From assembly GCA_903921835.1 (NCBI GenBank), contig CAIXRL010000769.1, positions 1 through 6,416 of the forward strand: a stretch of DNA of 6,416 nt, given 5' to 3'. Below the pieces are notes generated by a model, which made no database searches, had not been told where the DNA came from, and worked only from the letters and a program-made list of their open reading frames with translations. Made by a program: the position numbers and the translations under genes. Shown piece after piece: positions 6,346 through 6,416 of this stretch. The stretch comes from Candidatus Eiseniibacteriota bacterium (lineage in GTDB: Bacteria > Eisenbacteria > RBG-16-71-46). How positions within the stretch are numbered: position 1 is the first letter of the stretch; every line of letters begins with the position of its first letter.

Positions 6346-6390
6346 CCAGGGTCATCTCCCGCCGTTCCCTTGACCCTGGTGCCTGGGAAC
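6346..6390 (-). promoter_or_regulatory. Candidate pseudoknot in the rplE leader, overlapping its ribosome binding site
   Basis: On the minus strand two perfect inverted repeats interleave. Stem 1 is GTTCCC (6390-6385) with GGGAAC (6369-6364), 6 bp. Stem 2 is CCAGGGTCA (6379-6371) with TGACCCTGG (6354-6346), 9 bp. The strand order is 1, 2, 1', 2', the topology of an H-type pseudoknot, with connectors of 5, 1 and 9 nt, lengths that look sterically reasonable. The final GG of stem 2 is the start of the GGAGAG Shine-Dalgarno of rplE (6347-6342), so folding would hide part of the ribosome site. If no pseudoknot forms, the 9-bp stem alone would do the same. The position matches the rplX-rplE junction where E. 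coli S8 represses the spc operon. No ligand can be assigned from sequence. Confidence 0.5.
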
Positions 6391-6395
6391 AGCGT

Positions 6396-6412
6396 GCCCA
6401 CCCGCGGTGGGC
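6396..6412 (-). repeat. Perfect 7-bp hairpin upstream of rplE
   Basis: On the minus strand GCCCACC, loop GCG, GGTGGGC. It lies 5 nt upstream of the interleaved stems of the rplE leader and just after a TAA at 6416-6414 that could be the stop of the preceding gene (expected rplX, L24), although its frame cannot be confirmed. No T tract follows on the coding strand, so it is not an intrinsic terminator for this operon. It may be part of a structured leader. Confidence 0.45.
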
Positions 6413-6416
6413 TTTA

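Larger units (their letters stand above)
6333..6416 (-). other. rplE upstream region with no recognisable coding sequence
   Basis: In all three minus-strand frames these 84 nt show no peptide resembling the C-terminus of L24, the gene expected upstream. One frame begins with TAA at 6416, a second hits TGA within the stretch, and the third stays open but reads like a shadow. The stretch is therefore probably a leader of at least 84 nt, much longer than the other junctions except rpsN-rpsH. It holds the hairpin and interleaved stems listed separately. Confidence 0.5.

Noticed and set aside
6333..6401. Upstream GTG start for rplE at 6401, adding 23 residues
   Set aside because: No good Shine-Dalgarno precedes it, the added peptide is unlike L5, and the stretch contains the paired stems and the ribosome site of the ATG at 6332.
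6396..6416. Plus-strand terminator (hairpin followed by CTTTA)
   Set aside because: Only three T before the window edge, and no plus-strand gene ends here.
1..6416. Mobile element, CRISPR array, defence gene or horizontally acquired insert
   Set aside because: The gene order is the ordinary spc operon, with no transposase, integrase, repeat-spacer pattern or target-site duplication, and composition is uniform across it.

Overview
The window is a 6.4-kb piece of a bacterial spc-type ribosomal protein operon. All genes lie on the minus strand, so transcription runs from high to low coordinates. In transcription order they are rplE (L5), rpsN (zinc-type S14), rpsH (S8), rplF (L6), rplR (L18), rpsE (S5), rpmD (L30), rplO (L15), secY, adk, map and the first 22 codons of infA (IF1), which runs off the low end. 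The order is the standard one, with no gene missing, inserted or visibly broken. No mobile element, CRISPR array, rRNA or tRNA gene, or intrinsic terminator was seen.

The DNA is GC-rich (by eye above 60%) with strong G/C bias at third codon positions. Three starts are non-ATG: GTG for rpsN and map, TTG for infA. The secY-adk-map-infA arrangement, a 61-residue four-cysteine S14, a zinc-type LID in adenylate kinase and a Lys/Gly/Ala-rich N-terminal extension on L5 exclude gamma-proteobacteria. They fit a GC-rich, probably uncultured lineage such as Gemmatimonadota, Eisenbacteria or another relative of the FCB group. That placement is a weak inference; no phylogeny was possible.

Layout: most genes are packed with spacers of 2-23 nt or short overlaps (rplF/rplR by 1 nt, rpsE/rpmD by 11 nt), which suggests translational coupling. 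Two places break the pattern. Upstream of rplE, at least 84 nt show no recognisable coding sequence. They hold a perfect 7-bp hairpin followed by two interleaved perfect stems (6 and 9 bp) that could form an H-type pseudoknot whose last strand covers the start of the rplE ribosome binding site. The rpsN-rpsH spacer is 134 nt and contains three perfect 7-8 bp hairpins. Both look like candidate cis-regulatory RNA of the ribosomal-protein autoregulation kind. The rplE leader sits where E. coli S8 represses its own spc operon.

The genes act together. L5, L6, L15, L18 and L30 build the large subunit and S5, S8 and S14 the small one. SecY is the channel that exports proteins co- and post-translationally, Map trims initiator methionine from nascent chains, Adk balances adenine nucleotides, and IF1 serves initiation. 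I found no new enzymatic or defence system; the most interesting signals are the two structured RNA spacers.
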